In this document: positions 20,443 through 28,567 of the stretch, piece after piece | How positions within the stretch are numbered: position 1 is the stretch's first letter | Layout of the letters: each line of letters starts with the position of its first letter | Source of the DNA: Archangium gephyra | GTDB lineage: Bacteria; Myxococcota; Myxococcia; Myxococcales; Myxococcaceae | Assembly (NCBI RefSeq): GCF_001027285.1 | Contig: NZ_CP011509.1 | Span: 2,488,501-2,552,500 of the forward strand | Direction of reading: 5' to 3' | Length of the DNA: 64,000 nt | Program-made: the position numbers and the translations under genes | Notes under the pieces: model-generated | Seen by the model: only the letters and a program-made list of their open reading frames with translations | Databases searched by the model: none | Told to the model about the DNA's origin: nothing

Positions 20443-21591
20443 GTGGGGACGTGGCTGCTGGTGACAGGGGACGTGGGGCGGCGCGGGGCGATGGACCGCG
20501 CGCATCTCGCGCTGGCCGAGTACCTCTCGCGCCGGGGTGACGAGGTGCACGTGGTGGCCCACTCCGCCTCCGAGGAGCTCCTGGCGCTGGCGGGCACGCA
20601 CTGGCATGTCGCGCCCAAGCCCGCGGGCTCGGTGGCCCTGGGTTCTCCCGTGCTGGACGCTGTCGGCCGCTACTGGGCCCGCCGCCTGGGCGCGCGCGGG
20701 GCTCGCGTGGTGGTGAATGGCGGCAACTGCCTCTGGGGAGACGTCAACTGGGTGCACTACGTCCACGCGGCGTACTCGCCCGGCTTCGAGGCCCGGGGCT
20801 GGCGCCCGCTCGCCCGGAGGTTCGTCCACGAGGGCTACTTGCGCGCCGAGCGCGCCGCCTTCTCCCGCGCGCGCCTCCTCATCGCCAACTCCCACCGGAC
20901 AGCGGAGGACCTGCGGCGCCTGGGGGTGCCTGCCGCACGCATCCGCGTCGTCTATTGTGGCATCGAGGGCGAGCGCTTCCGTCCCCCGTCCGCTTCCGAG
21001 CGCGAGGCGGTGCGCGCCGGGCAGGGCTGGCGTCCCGAGCAGCCGGTGGTGGCCTTCGTGGGCGCGCTCGGGGACAGGCGCAAGGGTTTCGACACCGTCT
21101 ACAAGGCCTGGGCGGAGCTGCACCGCAGGGGCCCCTGGGACGGGGTGTTGGTGGTGATGGGGAGCGGGGCGGAGCTACCGGCCTGGCGCGAGCGGGCGCG
21201 AGCGGCGGGGCTCTCGTCCATCCAGTTCCTCGGCTTCCGCACCGACGTGGCCCGTCTGCTGGCCGGGTGCGACGCGCTGGTGGCGCCCACGCGTTACGAG
21301 TCCTATGGGCTGGGCGTCGTCGAGGCCCTGTGTACCGGCCTGCCCGCCTTCGTCAGCCGCGGCGCGGGCGTGGCCGAGCGCTACCCGCCCTCGCTGCGCC
21401 CGCTGCTGCTGGAAGACCCCGAGGATGCGCCCGCGCTGGCCGAGGCGCTCGCGGGCTGGGCCTCCCGGCGTGAGTCCGTCCGTGCCGAGCTGCCCGCCGT
21501 CTCCGAGCTCCTGCGCCGGGAGGACTGGCGGTACATGGCCGAGCGGTTCGTCTCCTGCGTCGAGAGCGTCCCCCTGGGAGGAGTCACGTGA
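20443..21591 (+). CDS. GT4 family glycosyltransferase
   Basis: 382 residues from a GTG preceded by GGAGG about 13 bases upstream. The N-terminal half has GRRGAMDRAHLALAEYL and WVHYVHAAYSPG; the C-terminal half has the AFVGALGDRRKGFDTVYKA strand-loop and the nucleotide-sugar region RYESYGLGVVEALCTGLP. All are GT4 marks. The donor and acceptor are unknown. A 58-base gap separates it from the acyltransferase, and its stop overlaps the next GT4 start (GTGA). Confidence 0.85.
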   Translation: MGTWLLVTGDVGRRGAMDRAHLALAEYLSRRGDEVHVVAHSASEELLALAGTHWHVAPKPAGSVALGSPVLDAVGRYWARRLGARGARVVVNGGNCLWGDVNWVHYVHAAYSPGFEARGWRPLARRFVHEGYLRAERAAFSRARLLIANSHRTAEDLRRLGVPAARIRVVYCGIEGERFRPPSASEREAVRAGQGWRPEQPVVAFVGALGDRRKGFDTVYKAWAELHRRGPWDGVLVVMGSGAELPAWRERARAAGLSSIQFLGFRTDVARLLAGCDALVAPTRYESYGLGVVEALCTGLPAFVSRGAGVAERYPPSLRPLLLEDPEDAPALAEALAGWASRRESVRAELPAVSELLRREDWRYMAERFVSCVESVPLGGVT

Positions 21592-22766
21592 GCGCGTCCG
21601 TCTCCGCCGGCCCCCGGCGCCGGCTGGTGTTCATCTGCGAGAGCGGCACCGATGTGCGGCTGGTGACGGGGCTCAAGCAGCGCTTCGAGCTGACGCTGTT
21701 GCTGCGTCCCGCCTTCGGGCCGCGCACCATCAACTGGAAGGACGAGGGCCCCGAGCCGGTCCGCATCGTGGAGGGCCCGGCCGGACGGGTCGCCTTCGCC
21801 GCGTTCGCGGGCGCCTGGCTCGTGCGCCACCGCGCGGAGGTGGAGGCCGTGCTGGCGCAGAACGCGGGCGTGGCCTCGCTGGCCGCCAATGCCTGCCGGG
21901 GCCTCACGCGGGTGCCCACCTTCATGCTCATCTGCAGCCCCAACATCGCCTACTTCCACTGCCGCTATGAGCGGGGCGAGCTGGGGCTTCCGGCCTACCT
22001 CGCCGGGCGCACCCTGCTGGAGGCGGCGCGCGCCGGTAACGCGCTGCTGGGCCACCGCTACCTCGTCCTCAGTGACTACCTGGGCGGCCAGGTGTCGTAC
22101 GGAATCCGGGAGAAGGTGCGCGTGGTGCCGCTGTATGGGGTGGACACCTCGCGCTTCCAGCCGGTGTCTCCCGAGGAGAAGCGGCGCCTGCGGGTGAAGC
22201 TCGGCCTGCCCGAGGAGGGCTTCCTCATCTTCTTCTCCAGCCGCGTGGCTCCGGAGAAGGACACCGAGTCCCTCCTGGATGCGTGCGCCCTGCTGCGGGC
22301 CTCGGGGCGCTCCTTCTGGATGCTCAACCTGAGCGGTGGACACCAGCGGCTGAAGCAGCTCGCCGTCGAGCGGGGCCTGGGGGACCGCACCCTCACCCGT
22401 GATGCGGTGGACCCCGTGCACGCGCTGCCCGCGTACTACCAGGCCTCGGACGTGTGCGCGCAGGTGTCGCTGGAGGAGGGGCTCGGTTTCTCTCCGCTCG
22501 AGGCGCTGGCGTGTGAGGTGCCCGTGGTGGCCACCGCCGTGGGCGGGCTGCGGGAGACGATCCGCGATGGAGAGACGGGCCTCAGTGTCCCGGTACGCGC
22601 ACCCCGCGCGCTCGCCGATGCCCTGGCCCGCGTCATGGACGAGCCCGAGCGGTTCCTCGCCCTGGCCCGTCAGGGACGGCGGATGGTGCGGGAGCGTTTC
22701 GAGGCCTCGCGCTGCTTCGACGGCTTCGCCGCGCTGGTCGAGGAGGAGCTCGCCTCCCGGCGGTGA
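21588..22766 (+). CDS. GT4 family glycosyltransferase
   Basis: 392 residues from a GTG that overlaps the preceding stop. The C-terminal domain carries FFSSRVAPEKDTESLLDA and the E-x7-E region EEGLGFSPLEALACEVPVV, followed by VGGLRETIRDGETG, all typical of GT4. The N-terminal domain is less typical (FICESGTDVRLVTGL), so the acceptor may differ from that of its neighbours. It is the last gene of the plus-strand run that begins with wzc; a promoter for the lipoprotein gene follows within 100 bases. Confidence 0.85.
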   Translation: MSASVSAGPRRRLVFICESGTDVRLVTGLKQRFELTLLLRPAFGPRTINWKDEGPEPVRIVEGPAGRVAFAAFAGAWLVRHRAEVEAVLAQNAGVASLAANACRGLTRVPTFMLICSPNIAYFHCRYERGELGLPAYLAGRTLLEAARAGNALLGHRYLVLSDYLGGQVSYGIREKVRVVPLYGVDTSRFQPVSPEEKRRLRVKLGLPEEGFLIFFSSRVAPEKDTESLLDACALLRASGRSFWMLNLSGGHQRLKQLAVERGLGDRTLTRDAVDPVHALPAYYQASDVCAQVSLEEGLGFSPLEALACEVPVVATAVGGLRETIRDGETGLSVPVRAPRALADALARVMDEPERFLALARQGRRMVRERFEASRCFDGFAALVEEELASRR

Positions 22767-22805
22767 GCCCGCGCCCGCACGCGGCGTACGGGAAATCCCC
22801 CTCCT

Positions 22806-22835
22806 TTGACAGGAATCTGTTCGCCTTCCTATACG
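22806..22835 (+). promoter_or_regulatory. Sigma-70-type promoter, first lipoprotein copy
   Basis: TTGACA at 22806-22811, an 18-base spacer, and TATACG at 22830-22835. The start codon is 31 bases downstream with GAAAGGA as ribosome site. Conservation of both boxes in the second copy supports it. Confidence 0.7.
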
Positions 22836-22865
22836 GAGCGCGCCTCATTCCCGAAAGGACTCGCC

Positions 22866-23768
22866 GTGCGATTGCTGAAGCTTGGCGCGAGTGTACTCGC
22901 GCTCGTTGTGGTGGCTTGTGGTGGGGGAACCGTCCCCGTGGCTCCGCAGGAGGCGGGCACGCTGCAACTGCCGCTGACCTCGACGTCCGGCGGCAAGGTG
23001 TACCGGCTGGTGGGCGCGGCGTTCCACATCACCGGTCCGCAGACGGTCACCGTCACGGACACGGCGGCGGACACGGTGCAGACGACGCTCGAGGCCGGCG
23101 CCTACACCATCGAGCTCGCCAGCGGCTGGAGGATGGAGCGCGCGGATGCGCCCGGAACCGCCGTGCCGGCCGCGCTGCTGTCTCCCAACCCCCTGACCTT
23201 CACCGTGAAGAAGGATGAGCTCTCCCAGGTGCGCTTCATGTTCAAGCTGCCCGGGGATGGCACCGCGGACGTGGGCATCCACGTGGACAGTGGCGGGTGG
23301 TTCGCCGGGACCATCCGCGTCGACTCGCTCGAGGGTGACTCGGGCCCGACGAACCCCTACTCCGGGATGCTGGGCAAGAGCGTGCCCTTCCTCATCAGCT
23401 TCGAGTCGTTCACGGCCTCCCACGATTCCGGTCCGGTGACCTTGGTGCACACCAGCCCCATCACCGTCCAGTTCGCGGGGGTTCCTTCCGAGCAGCTGGA
23501 GCGCGTCGCCGCGGCCCTGAATGGCTCGATGCTCTCCTTCAAGCTGCGGCGGTTCTCGAGTGGCTCGGTGGATTTCAACGGGGGGGTTGTCGAGAACCTC
23601 GCGGCCGACGTCCGGCTCGAGCTGTCCTTTGGCTCCGACCCCTTCGTGGGGCTGATGGACGCCGAGGGCTATCCCGTCTTCCGGCCTTTCGAGACCGAGC
23701 TCCACCTGCGGCTGCGGGATGGCTCCGTCGGCTTCTCGGGCATGACGGACGTGAACGCCGCTCCCTGA
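22866..23768 (+). CDS. Lipoprotein of unknown function, copy 1
   Basis: 300 residues. The GTG at 22866 is chosen because GAAAGGA lies 6 bases upstream and a lipoprotein signal (lipobox VVVAC, Cys18) follows directly; a longer upstream reading would overlap the promoter. The mature part has an Ala/Gly/Thr-rich start, then repeated beta-rich stretches (GKVYRLVGAAFHITG, TVQTTLEAGAYTIELASGW, GTADVGIHVDSGGWFAG). The first of these resembles carbohydrate-binding or carboxypeptidase-regulatory-like beta sandwiches, but no family is firmly recognised. It is probably an outer-membrane or periplasmic lipoprotein. Position inside a polysaccharide locus hints at surface display, without proof. Confidence 0.75.
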   Translation: MRLLKLGASVLALVVVACGGGTVPVAPQEAGTLQLPLTSTSGGKVYRLVGAAFHITGPQTVTVTDTAADTVQTTLEAGAYTIELASGWRMERADAPGTAVPAALLSPNPLTFTVKKDELSQVRFMFKLPGDGTADVGIHVDSGGWFAGTIRVDSLEGDSGPTNPYSGMLGKSVPFLISFESFTASHDSGPVTLVHTSPITVQFAGVPSEQLERVAAALNGSMLSFKLRRFSSGSVDFNGGVVENLAADVRLELSFGSDPFVGLMDAEGYPVFRPFETELHLRLRDGSVGFSGMTDVNAAP

Positions 23769-23786
23769 AGCTCCTCGCGGTGCGCG

Positions 23787-23821
23787 GTGTCCTCCGGCCG
23801 GAGTCAACGGCTGGAGGATGC
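23787..23821 (+). terminator. Terminator hairpin, first lipoprotein copy
   Basis: GTGTCCTCC (23787-23795) pairs with GGAGGATGC (23813-23821) over 9 positions including two G-U pairs. It begins 19 bases after the stop. The same structure recurs after copy 2. Confidence 0.5.
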
Positions 23822-23869
23822 CCGCGGTGGATTCCCGCCCATACGCGGCGTACGGGAAATCCCTCTCAT

Positions 23870-23899
23870 TTGACAGGAATCTGTCCGAATCTTTATACC
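23870..23899 (+). promoter_or_regulatory. Sigma-70-type promoter, second lipoprotein copy
   Basis: TTGACA at 23870-23875, an 18-base spacer, and TATACC at 23894-23899, offset by exactly 1064 bases from the promoter of copy 1. Retention of both hexamers while the spacer has changed suggests selection. Confidence 0.7.
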
Positions 23900-23929
23900 G
23901 GGCGCGCTTCATTCCCGAAAGGACTTGAC

Positions 23930-24838
23930 GTGCGACTGCTGAATCTTGGCGCGTGTGTGCTCGCGCTCGTTGTGGTGGCTTGTGGTGGGGAAACCGTCAC
24001 GGTGGATCCGCAGGAGGCGGGCACGCTGCAGTTGCCGCTGAGCACGCCGGGCGCGGACGGCAAGGTGTACCGGCTGGTGGGCGCGACGTTCCACATCACC
24101 GGGACGCAGACGGTCACGGTCTCGGACACGGCGGCGGACACGGTGCAGACGACGCTCCAGGCCGGCTCCTATACCATCGAGCTCGCCAGCGGTTGGACGA
24201 TGGAGCGCGCGGATGCGCCCGGAGTGGCCGTGCCGGCCACGCTGCGCTCTCCCAACCCCCTGCCGTTCTTCGTGAAGAAGAACGAGACGACCCAGGTGCG
24301 CTTCCTGTTCAAGCTCCCCGGGGAGGGCACCGCGGACGTGGGCATCCACGTGGACAGCGGTGGGTGGTTCGCCGGGACCCTCCGGTTCGACGTGCTCGAT
24401 GGAGACTTTGGCCCGATGAATCCCTACTCCGGGCTGGTGGGCACGAGCGTGCCCTTCGTCCTCAGCTTCGAGTCCTTCACGGTCACCCACGACTCCTGGG
24501 ACAAGACGACCCATATGGAGACCGGCCCCGCCACCCTCCAGTTCGGGGGGGCTCCTTCCGAGCAGCTGGAGCGCGTCGCCGCGTCCCTGAAGGGCAGGCC
24601 GTTCTTCTTCAGCCTGCGTTTGGACTCGTCCGGAAAGGCCTTCCTCATGGGCTCGTCCCTCTACAATCCCGAGAGCAGCCTCCAGTTCGAGATCCTCTCG
24701 AGCTTCGAGTCCTTCACGGCAGTGCTGGACAGCGACGGCTACCCCGTCTTCTCGCCCATCGCGTTCGAGGCTGGCGCGCGCATCCGGGACCCCTACTACG
24801 GAGTGTGGGCCCTGGCGGACGTGGACGCCTCGCCCTGA
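23930..24838 (+). CDS. Lipoprotein of unknown function, copy 2
   Basis: 302 residues from the GTG at 23930, with the same ribosome site and lipobox (VVVAC, Cys18) as copy 1. Residues 1-170 are nearly the same as in copy 1 (GKVYRLVGATFHITG, YTIELASGW, GTADVGIHVDSGGWFAG); the last 120 residues have diverged clearly, with several short insertions. The pattern is a conserved anchor and core with a variable C-terminal domain. The function is unknown. It is convergent with the minus-strand GT4 gene downstream. Confidence 0.75.
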   Translation: MRLLNLGACVLALVVVACGGETVTVDPQEAGTLQLPLSTPGADGKVYRLVGATFHITGTQTVTVSDTAADTVQTTLQAGSYTIELASGWTMERADAPGVAVPATLRSPNPLPFFVKKNETTQVRFLFKLPGEGTADVGIHVDSGGWFAGTLRFDVLDGDFGPMNPYSGLVGTSVPFVLSFESFTVTHDSWDKTTHMETGPATLQFGGAPSEQLERVAASLKGRPFFFSLRLDSSGKAFLMGSSLYNPESSLQFEILSSFESFTAVLDSDGYPVFSPIAFEAGARIRDPYYGVWALADVDASP

Positions 24839-24859
24839 GTCTCGGCGTGTAGCACCCCG

Positions 24860-24898
24860 CGGCGTCCTTCGGCCGGAGTCAACGGCGGGAGGGCGCCG
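24860..24898. terminator. Terminator hairpin, second lipoprotein copy
   Basis: CGGCGTCCT (24860-24868) pairs with AGGGCGCCG (24890-24898), one G-U pair in 9. The loop contains the stop codon of the convergent glycosyltransferase gene (24879-24881). Confidence 0.5.
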
Positions 24899-26042
24899 CG
24901 AGCCGTTGATAGGCGTCGAGGATGGTGCGTGCGTGGTTCGTCCAGGAGTAGCCGCGCCCGCGGGCGATGCGCTGACTCCGGGCCGCGCCGGGCTCCGGTG
25001 ACTCCACCAGCCCGTGCACCGCCTCCGTCCAGGCGCCGACGTCCCCCACGGGCGCGTAGCGGATGGCGTCTCCGCCCACCTCGCGCAGCACGGGCAGCTC
25101 GCTGGCCACCACGGGTGTGCCGCAGGCCATGGCCTCGATGACGGGGAGCCCGAAGCCCTCGGCCTCGCTCGTCACCAGCACCACGCGCGCCTTGCGGTAC
25201 AGCCCCGCGAGCGTCGCCCGGTCCAGCTTCGGAGGTTGCAGCAGCGCGTCCCCGAGGCCGAGCCGCGCCACCTGGGCCCGCTGCCTGTCGTCGAGTGCCG
25301 CCCCCTGCTGCACCAGGCGCAGCTCCGGGTGCCGGCGACGCAGCGCGGCGAAGACCTCGAAGAGCACGTCCAGGCGCTTGCGCGGAATCCCGCTGCCCAC
25401 GTGCAACACGTAGGGCCGGCCGCCGAGGGGACGCAGCACCTCGTCGCTGGTGTCTCCGGGGACGGGCTCGGGCCCGTATTCCGGCGAGACGCCCAGGGGT
25501 GCGTGCACCAGCCGCTCCGGAGGCACCACGCCGTGGCGCAGCAATTCGTCGCGCACCGCGAGGGTGCTGTGGAACACCACCGCCGCCCGCTCCAGCCCCT
25601 TGAGCGCGGCCCACGCCATGGCCCGGAACCACGCGGGCCGAGGCTCCTTGGCGGGCTCCAGGATGCTGCGGAAGGCATCCAGGTCATGGCAGTACACGCC
25701 CGTGCGCCCGGGGGGCAGGGTGTGCACGAGCTGCGCGTACGTGTGGTCCACCACGTGCCAGGCGTCCTGGCCGCGCGTGCGCAGCGCCACCCGGGCCGGG
25801 TAGGTGAGGAAGCGCGTCAGCACCCGGTCCACGTTGAGCGCGTCCCGGCGCTCGCGCAGCACGGGCAGCCGCCGCGCCAGGGGCACCAGCTTGGGACGCA
25901 CCGACGTCACCCACACCCGGTCCGCCAGCGGGCCGTGGAACTGCTCGTGCAGCGCCTCGCCGGCGAGGTCCATGCTCGGCCAGCCCTCGTCGAGTGGATC
26001 CATCAGCAACGCCAGACGCAAGGGAATGCCGGTGCCGCTCAT
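24879..26042 (-). CDS. GT4 family glycosyltransferase
   Basis: 387 residues. The C-terminal GT-B domain is clear: VLHVGSGIPRKRLDVLFEV, then the E-x7-E region SEAEGFGLPVIEAMACGTPVV. The N-terminal half has HVVDHTYAQLVHTLP and CHDLDAFRSIL, which resembles mannosyl/rhamnosyl-transferases that act early in chain assembly, but the sugar is not determined. Third of three minus-strand GT4 genes joined by 4-base overlaps; the ATG at 26042 overlaps the stop of the gene upstream. Confidence 0.85.
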   Translation of the reverse strand: MSGTGIPLRLALLMDPLDEGWPSMDLAGEALHEQFHGPLADRVWVTSVRPKLVPLARRLPVLRERRDALNVDRVLTRFLTYPARVALRTRGQDAWHVVDHTYAQLVHTLPPGRTGVYCHDLDAFRSILEPAKEPRPAWFRAMAWAALKGLERAAVVFHSTLAVRDELLRHGVVPPERLVHAPLGVSPEYGPEPVPGDTSDEVLRPLGGRPYVLHVGSGIPRKRLDVLFEVFAALRRRHPELRLVQQGAALDDRQRAQVARLGLGDALLQPPKLDRATLAGLYRKARVVLVTSEAEGFGLPVIEAMACGTPVVASELPVLREVGGDAIRYAPVGDVGAWTEAVHGLVESPEPGAARSQRIARGRGYSWTNHARTILDAYQRLAAPSRR

Positions 26043-27229
26043 GAGTCCTCCACTCCGCGTGCACGGACGCGGTCCCTCAGCACGTCCAGCGTATGCGCGA
26101 GCGAGAAGTTCTCCATGTAGAAATCAGCCGCGCGTTGGCCCAGGGCGGGCCAGGACTCCGGGGTTGACAGCAGGGCCTCGGCTGTTTCCAGGACGGAGGC
26201 GGCCGTGGGCTCGGGGGCCAGGGCGAGCGCGCCGGAGCTCCGCCAGGGTGCTTCGGTGGCGGGGCCCGCGTTGGACACCAGCGGCCTGCCCAGTCCCAAC
26301 CCCGCCATGGCGCTGCCCCGGCGCGTGCTGAGCCCATCGGGGAAGGGCTGCACGAGCACGTCACAGGCCTTCAACGTGGCGGCGAGCTCGTCGCCGGGCA
26401 GTCCTCCCAGTGCCCGCACGCGTCCGGCGAGCTCCGGGTGGCGGCCGGTGAGCTGACGGGCGAAGTGCGTGCTGCCCCGGCCCGCCAGCACCACCCGGCG
26501 GCGCGCGTCCTGGTGGAGCAGCGCGGGCAGCACCTCCTCCAACAGGCCCGTGATGAGCGCTCCATACGTCCCCAGGTGGCCGATGAGCACCGTGTCGGGA
26601 CTGGGGCGCAGCGCGGCGCGGCGGGACTCCACCTCGCTCGCGGGAGGCTGGGTGGGCAGGTTGCTCGGCACGGGCAGCCACTCGAGGGGCACGCGGCGGG
26701 GGGGCGCGTGGAGGAGCCTGTTCCACCACGGGGTGGAGACGAAGACGCGGTCCGCCCGCGCCAGGACGAGCGCCGCCATGGCCCGGGTGACGGCGCCCAG
26801 CACGTTGTGGCGCCACGGCAGCTTCCAGCCCCAGGGGAAGCAGACCTCGTGGAAGAACATCCACACCTCGTCCCTCCGGCGCCGCGCGAGCCACAGCGCG
26901 AAGGGGACGTTCATCGCCTTGTAGCCGAAGGCGTGGGGCACGTACTGCACCACCAGCCGTTTCGGGCCGGGCAGCCGCTCCAGCTCGTGCTCCAGCCGCT
27001 TCAGGCCGCGCACGGCGTAGCCCTCGGGCAGCCGGTGCACGGTGACTCCCTCGGGCGCCAGCGTCTCCCGTGGCTCGCCCGGCGCCCAGACATGCACGGC
27101 GCAGCCCGCGCGCGCGAGCCCCTCGGCCACCTGCCACGTGTAGTCGCTCACGCCGCCGGGCTGGGGAGGAAACTCGCCGGTGAGCAGGTGCCAGGAGACG
27201 CCGAGCGCGTCCGCGTACCGTCCGCTCAT
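26039..27229 (-). CDS. GT4-like glycosyltransferase
   Basis: 396 residues. The N-terminus has LTGEFPPQPGGVSDYTWQVA, the glycine-rich acceptor loop of GT4 enzymes, and VVQYVPHAFGYK. The C-terminal donor domain is less canonical: LIGHLGTYGALITGLLEEV and LVQPFPDGLSTRRGSAM replace the usual E-x7-E helix, with Asp and Arg-Arg where Glu is expected. A changed donor specificity or weak activity is possible. It is the middle gene of the three-gene minus-strand glycosyltransferase operon, overlapping both neighbours by 4 bases. Confidence 0.75.
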   Translation of the reverse strand: MSGRYADALGVSWHLLTGEFPPQPGGVSDYTWQVAEGLARAGCAVHVWAPGEPRETLAPEGVTVHRLPEGYAVRGLKRLEHELERLPGPKRLVVQYVPHAFGYKAMNVPFALWLARRRRDEVWMFFHEVCFPWGWKLPWRHNVLGAVTRAMAALVLARADRVFVSTPWWNRLLHAPPRRVPLEWLPVPSNLPTQPPASEVESRRAALRPSPDTVLIGHLGTYGALITGLLEEVLPALLHQDARRRVVLAGRGSTHFARQLTGRHPELAGRVRALGGLPGDELAATLKACDVLVQPFPDGLSTRRGSAMAGLGLGRPLVSNAGPATEAPWRSSGALALAPEPTAASVLETAEALLSTPESWPALGQRAADFYMENFSLAHTLDVLRDRVRARGVEDS

Positions 27230-28452
27230 GCCCGTCCTCCCAGCACCCGCGCGTAGACGTCCCGCACCTGGGCGGCGTAGCGCTCGCGGGTGAAGCGCGC
27301 GAGCACCGAGCGCCGTGCTTCCTGGCCCAGCCGCGCGCGCAGCTCCGGCTCCCGGACGAGCCGCGCCATCGCCGCGGCGAGCCCCTCCACGTCCCCGGGC
27401 GTGAAGGCCAGGGCGTCGTGCCCGTCGCGGACGAGCTCCGCGGCCCCGCCCGCCGCGGACACCACCACCGCCCGGGCGCAGGACATGGCCTCGACGATGG
27501 TCATCCCGAAGGGCTCCGGCCGCGTGCTGGCGTGCACCACCCCGTCCAGCGCCCGGTAGATGGAGGCGGGCTCGGACTGGAAGGGGATGAAGCCCACGTG
27601 CGCCTCCAGGCCCAGCGCGTGCGCGGTGGCGCGCAGCTCCGCCTCCGCGTACTGCGAGCCGGGCGTGCGGTACACGGGGCTGCCCACCACGTAGAAGCGC
27701 ACCGCGTGCGCGGGGTGCAGGGCCCGCAGGCGCGCCGCCGCCTGGAGGAACACCTCCTGTCCCTTCCAGCGCGCATAGGTGGCCACCAGCCCGAGCCGTA
27801 CCGTGCCCTCGGGCGCCGGGGGCAGGCCCGCGAGCGTGTCGAGCCGTCCACCTTCCGCGGGGCCGGGAGAGAAGCGCTCCGTGTCCACGCCGTTGTGCAC
27901 CGGGTGCACGGGGACGCCGCCGAGCACGTGCCGGGCGTCCTCGGCCACCGCCGCCGAGTTGGCGATGGCCGCCGCCGCACGCACCCCGGTCAGGCGCAGC
28001 ACGCGCCGCAGCAGGGGCCGTTCGCCGAGGAAGTCATGGAGGTGCCACACCACGGGGGCGCCCGGGGCGCAGAGCGCGGAGAGCAGGTGCGTCTTGAGGC
28101 CGTTGGAGTGGACGAGGGTGGGGTGGAAGCGGCGCAGGGCGCGTTGCAGGGCGAGCAGGTGGGCCGCCGCGGCCGGGGTGGCGCGGGCCAGGGCGGTGCC
28201 CAGGCGCAGGTAGCCCTCCACTCCCGCGCCGCGCAGTTGCGAGTCCCCCAGCGAGGCGAGCGCGGCGGACAGGGGCAGGGCGAGCGTCTCCACCCCCAGG
28301 GCCCGGGCCTGCTCCGTCAGTGGCCCCTCCGCTCCGGCGATGAGGCCGAGCCAGGGCGCCTCGGAGGTACGGCGCAGGCAGTCCAGCAGGTCCAGGAGCG
28401 TCCGCTCCGCTCCACCCACCACCCCCACCGGACTCAGGAAGAGCAACCGCAC
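27226..28452 (-). CDS. GT4 family glycosyltransferase
   Basis: 408 residues from a GTG at 28452; a TTG at 28461 would add three codons. GT4 marks are SPVGVVGGAERTLLDLL at the N-terminus, HLHDFLGERP, and in the donor domain VATYARWKGQEVFLQAA and the region RPEPFGMTIVEAMSCARAVV. It is the first of the three overlapping minus-strand genes and is divergent from the Wzx-like flippase gene across about 115 bases. Confidence 0.83.
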   Translation of the reverse strand: MRLLFLSPVGVVGGAERTLLDLLDCLRRTSEAPWLGLIAGAEGPLTEQARALGVETLALPLSAALASLGDSQLRGAGVEGYLRLGTALARATPAAAAHLLALQRALRRFHPTLVHSNGLKTHLLSALCAPGAPVVWHLHDFLGERPLLRRVLRLTGVRAAAAIANSAAVAEDARHVLGGVPVHPVHNGVDTERFSPGPAEGGRLDTLAGLPPAPEGTVRLGLVATYARWKGQEVFLQAAARLRALHPAHAVRFYVVGSPVYRTPGSQYAEAELRATAHALGLEAHVGFIPFQSEPASIYRALDGVVHASTRPEPFGMTIVEAMSCARAVVVSAAGGAAELVRDGHDALAFTPGDVEGLAAAMARLVREPELRARLGQEARRSVLARFTRERYAAQVRDVYARVLGGRA

Positions 28453-28567
28453 CCGGCGCAACCCACCAGAGGTGGACGGGCCGGGTCAAGCTCGGCTGCC
28501 CGGGCGGCGGGGGGTCCAGCGTCATTCCGGACGGAGCAAGCACACTCCCGGCGCGGGCGGTGGCAGG

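Larger units (their letters stand above)
22779..24898 (+). repeat. Tandem duplication of a lipoprotein gene with its promoter and terminator
   Basis: Two units of 1064 bases lie head to tail, the second starting at 23843. Promoter, ribosome site and GTG start keep exactly the same offset in both. The shared upstream block starts ACGCGGCGTACGGGAAATCC and the shared downstream block contains GGCCGGAGTCAACGGC. The flanks are well conserved while the 3' halves of the coding regions have drifted. Confidence 0.85.
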
